From contig PAKZ01000027.1 in assembly GCA_002706335.1 (NCBI GenBank), forward strand, positions 1 through 64,000: 64,000 nucleotides of DNA. The letters run 5' to 3'. The notes under the pieces were generated by a model. It did no database searches, had not been told where the DNA came from, and saw only the letters and a program-made list of their open reading frames with translations. Position numbers and translations under genes: made by a program. Source of the stretch: Ahrensia sp. Its GTDB lineage: Bacteria; Pseudomonadota; Alphaproteobacteria; Rhizobiales; Rhizobiaceae. Of this stretch, positions 61,372-64,000 are shown piece by piece (the first letter of the stretch is position 1; every line of letters starts with the position of its first letter).

Positions 61372-62727
61372 ATGGACCCCATCTCACTTGGCATCCTCGG
61401 ATTGGTCATCCTGATTACGCTGATCGCAATCCGGATCCCGATCGCCTACGCGATGATCCTGGTTGGCGGCGTCGGGGTGATGATCCTCAATGGCCCTCTC
61501 CTGGTGATGAGCCAGTTGAAGACACTGGGCTGGGGGGTCTTCTCCAATTACGGGCTCTCGGTCGTACCGATGTTCGTGCTGATGGGCGCATTGGCTTCCC
61601 GCGCCGGGCTGAGCCAGGCGCTTTTTCGCGGCGCGAATGCCTGGCTCGGATGGATGCGCGGCGGAACAGCGATGGCCGCGATCGCCGGCTGCGCGGGCTT
61701 TGGCTCGGTTTGCGGCTCTTCGCTCGCAACAGCGTCGACCATGGGCAAGGTTGCCCTGCCGGAGCTTCGCCGGTTCAAATATTCCGGCGCGCTCGCCACG
61801 GGAACGCTCGCAGCGGGCGGCGTGCTTGGCATCCTGATCCCGCCCTCGGTCGTTCTGATCATCTATGCGCTGATCGTGGAAGCCAACATCGTCACGATGT
61901 TTGCCGCCGCGATGCTCCCCGGCCTCCTTGCGGTCGTTCTGTTCATTTTGACAATCGCCATCTACGTCACGATCAGACCGGAAGCGGGTCCGCGCCATGG
62001 CGGCGTGGATATGGCGGAGTTCCGCAGCGCGACTGTCGGCCTGATACCTGTCATGGTCATTTTCGGCCTCGTGCTCGGGGGTATCTACGGAGGGTTCTTC
62101 AATCCCACGCCCGCCGCGGCGGTAGGCGTTGCGCTCGTCTGGATCTACGGCCTGTTCACGCGAACCATCGGGTTCGGCGAACTTGTCGAGTCACTCAAGG
62201 AGACCGCCGGCACGACGGGCATGATCTATCTGATCCTGCTCGGCGCGGAGCTCATGAAGATATTCATGAGCCGGATCGGCCTCCCCCAGGTGACCGCCGA
62301 ATGGATGGTCAATTCGGGCTTCGCGCCGATGACGGGGCTGATCCTGCTTCTCGTCGCACTGATCATGCTCGGCTGCCTGATGGACAGCCTGTCGATGATC
62401 CTGCTGGTGATCCCGTTCTTCTGGCCGGTCCTGCTGGAGCTTAATGGCGGGCTCTACCAGGGCGCCGAAGGTGCCGGTTTCGGCATGAGCACCGAGGAAC
62501 TGAAGGTCTGGTTCGGCATCCTCGCGCTCATCGTGGTCGAACTGGGGCTGATAACGCCACCGGTAGGCATGAACGTATTCGTGATATCCGCGCTCGCAAA
62601 AGACACGCCCATGAGTGAAACTTTTAAGGGTGTTATGCCATTCTTCTTCGCGGAAGTGATCCGGGTGGCCATCTTGCTGGCCTTCCCGGCAATAACGCTC
62701 TGGCTGCCAAGGCTCCTGAGCGGATAA
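61372..62727 (+). CDS. TRAP transporter large permease (DctM type)
   Basis: 451-residue inner-membrane subunit with about twelve to thirteen hydrophobic segments that moves substrate with Na+. Features are the N-terminal RIPIAYAMILVGGVGVMIL, GFGSVCGSSLATASTMGKVALPELRRFKYSGALATGTLAAGGVLGILIPPSVVLIIYA, and ELGLITPPVGMNVFVI at the C-terminus. Intact and full length; start 4 bases past the small permease stop. Confidence 0.95.
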   Translation: MDPISLGILGLVILITLIAIRIPIAYAMILVGGVGVMILNGPLLVMSQLKTLGWGVFSNYGLSVVPMFVLMGALASRAGLSQALFRGANAWLGWMRGGTAMAAIAGCAGFGSVCGSSLATASTMGKVALPELRRFKYSGALATGTLAAGGVLGILIPPSVVLIIYALIVEANIVTMFAAAMLPGLLAVVLFILTIAIYVTIRPEAGPRHGGVDMAEFRSATVGLIPVMVIFGLVLGGIYGGFFNPTPAAAVGVALVWIYGLFTRTIGFGELVESLKETAGTTGMIYLILLGAELMKIFMSRIGLPQVTAEWMVNSGFAPMTGLILLLVALIMLGCLMDSLSMILLVIPFFWPVLLELNGGLYQGAEGAGFGMSTEELKVWFGILALIVVELGLITPPVGMNVFVISALAKDTPMSETFKGVMPFFFAEVIRVAILLAFPAITLWLPRLLSG

Positions 62728-62754
62728 CGAAAAGAACAGGACCGGGGTTAGACA

Positions 62755-64000
62755 ATGAAGCACACCGTTTCCGGTGACATCACGGCTGGCGGCGCGATTT
62801 TCACGCGACTCAAGGCGCTTGGCGTCGACTATGTTTTCGCCAATTCGGGCACAGACTTTCCGCCGATCATCGAAGGCCTGGCCGAAGCGTCCGCCAAGAA
62901 CATCGAACTGCCGACGCCGATCGTCATCCCGCATGAGCACGCGGCACTCGGCATGGCGCATGGCTACTATCTGATCTCCGGCAAGGCGCAGGCAGTGATG
63001 CTGCACACCAATGTCGGTCTTTCCAACGGCGCGACCGGCGCGATCAATGCGGCATGCGAACAGATACCCATGCTGCTTATGTCCGGCCGTACGCCCGTCA
63101 TGGAAGGCGATCGGTTCGGTGCGCGCACGGTTCCGATCGGCTGGGGCCAGGAAATGCGCGACCAAACGGCTCTCGTGCGCGAAGCCTGCAAATGGGACTA
63201 CGAGCTGAAGTTCCCCGAGCAGATCGCCGGACTTCTGGATCGGGCCCACGCCATCGCCAATTCCACGCCGAAAGGCCCGATCTATCTGTCGCTGCCGCGC
63301 GAAGTCCTGTGCGAGGCGACGCCCCGCGAAGGACTGGAGGATCCCGCAACGATCCGGCCGGTCACCGGCGCTCCCAATCCCTCCGACATCGAAACGGCGG
63401 CACGCTGGCTCGCGGAAGCGAAGAACCCGCTGGTCATCGCGCAACGCGGCGCGGGCGACAGGAAGAGCTTCAAGGCCTTCGCCAGATGGGCGGAGGAATG
63501 GGGCATCGCCGTGTGCTCCTGGTGGGCGACACATCTCGCCATTTCGACCGAACACCCCTGCCATGTCGGCTCCGATCCGGGCCCGTGGATGGAAAAGGCC
63601 GATGTCGTCGTGGTGCTCAACTGCATCGCGCCATGGTGGCCGGACAAACACAAGCTTGCCGATGGCGCCAAGGTCATCAATATCGGCCCGGATCCGGTCT
63701 TTAGCCGCTTCCCGGTTCGCAATTTCCGCTCCGACCTGACGATTGCCGGCGAAACAGCCCTCACCGTGCCCGCGCTGATCGACGCCATGGCGCCGCTGAA
63801 ACGCGATCCCGGTGCGCTTGCCGCCCGCCGCGACCGGCTGGCAAAAGCCTCCGCGCAAAACCGCGCCTCCATCGTCGAGAAGGCAACGGACACGACGCGC
63901 GGCATCACCAAATCCTATGTCAGCCATTGCCTCGGCAAGGCGCTCGAGGGCGTCAAATCCTCGGTCTTTTCCGAACTCGGCACGATCCTCGGCACGATAA
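62755..64000 (+). CDS. thiamine-diphosphate-dependent enzyme, partial (runs off right edge)
   Basis: 415 residues visible. N-terminal PYR domain with the activating Glu in IVIPHEHAALGMAHGYYL; middle domain (about 200-340, FKAFARWAEEWGIAVCSWWATHLA). The PP domain that binds the diphosphate is beyond the edge. The family is the acetolactate-synthase/oxo-acid-decarboxylase-like 'TPP-requiring protein'; it lacks clear FAD-type AHAS marks. It follows the TRAP operon by 27 bases, suggesting it acts on the imported acid. Confidence 0.9.
   Translation, partial: MKHTVSGDITAGGAIFTRLKALGVDYVFANSGTDFPPIIEGLAEASAKNIELPTPIVIPHEHAALGMAHGYYLISGKAQAVMLHTNVGLSNGATGAINAACEQIPMLLMSGRTPVMEGDRFGARTVPIGWGQEMRDQTALVREACKWDYELKFPEQIAGLLDRAHAIANSTPKGPIYLSLPREVLCEATPREGLEDPATIRPVTGAPNPSDIETAARWLAEAKNPLVIAQRGAGDRKSFKAFARWAEEWGIAVCSWWATHLAISTEHPCHVGSDPGPWMEKADVVVVLNCIAPWWPDKHKLADGAKVINIGPDPVFSRFPVRNFRSDLTIAGETALTVPALIDAMAPLKRDPGALAARRDRLAKASAQNRASIVEKATDTTRGITKSYVSHCLGKALEGVKSSVFSELGTILGTI

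Noticed and set aside
62191-63927. 578-codon open frame on the minus strand
   Set aside because: Runs opposite the TRAP permease and the thiamine-diphosphate enzyme, both clearly real.

Overview
The window is about 64 kb of GC-rich DNA (roughly 62-63% by eye) from an alphaproteobacterium, most likely a member of the Hyphomicrobiales (Rhizobiales). The pointers are family-level gene content (betI-betC-betB-betA with choXWV, a class I FBPase/PRK/form II Rubisco operon, DUF1289, DUF971, a TIGR02281-type aspartic protease), tight ATGA/TGATG gene overlaps, and palindromes of the CCTCGGG...CCCGAGG type common in rhizobial genomes. No rRNA, tRNA, CRISPR array, transposase, integrase or phage gene was found; this looks like ordinary chromosomal or chromid sequence dominated by metabolism and transport. 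Genus cannot be fixed from what is visible.

Layout. 1-10.3 kb: a partial hypothetical gene carrying two in-frame palindromic repeats, an L,D-transpeptidase, a rhodanese, a DUF971/PPOX pair, moaA with two exported proteins, two tandem DMT exporters, a Bcr/CflA-type MFS exporter, mobA-mobB and a b561-type cytochrome. 10.4-15.6 kb: a polar amino-acid ABC importer without its ATPase, a 3-hydroxyisobutyrate-dehydrogenase-like enzyme, an AlkD-like protein and two small exported proteins. 15.6-24.7 kb: an Lrp regulator, a nuclease-GST-UDG operon, an orphan histidine kinase, cobT/cobS, a DUF1289 protein, an aspartic protease, a TauE/SafE permease and dusA. 24.7-30.4 kb: a complete branched-chain 2-oxo acid dehydrogenase operon (E1alpha, E1beta, E2, E3) preceded by a CoxG-like gene.

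30.7-41.8 kb: an inositol-phosphatase-family gene, then a full Calvin-cycle operon read leftward, cbbF-cbbP-cbbT-(PGK-like)-cbbA-cbbM-cbbE-cbbZ-cbbY, with cbbR divergent. The Rubisco is form II, and its residues align position for position with the well-known Rhodospirillum rubrum enzyme numbering. Between cbbT and cbbA sits a 173-residue protein resembling only the N-terminal domain of phosphoglycerate kinase, with the substrate-contact motifs changed. This is the most unusual item in the window. Two TNA-N7-TNA boxes lie in the cbbR/cbbF gap.

41.8-47.5 kb: a leftward operon with a stand-alone RAM (Lrp ligand-binding) protein, a branched-chain-type ABC importer (K, H, M, G, F) and an alpha/beta hydrolase. 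47.6-57.8 kb: an Mrp ATPase, the choline importer choXWV, and the divergent betI-betC-GST-betB-betA operon turning choline sulfate into choline and then glycine betaine; a near-perfect 20-bp palindrome in the choX/betI gap is a strong BetI operator candidate. 57.8-64 kb: a lone CheW, purU, and a TRAP transporter whose binding-protein gene carries a one-base frameshift, followed by a thiamine-diphosphate enzyme that runs off the right edge.
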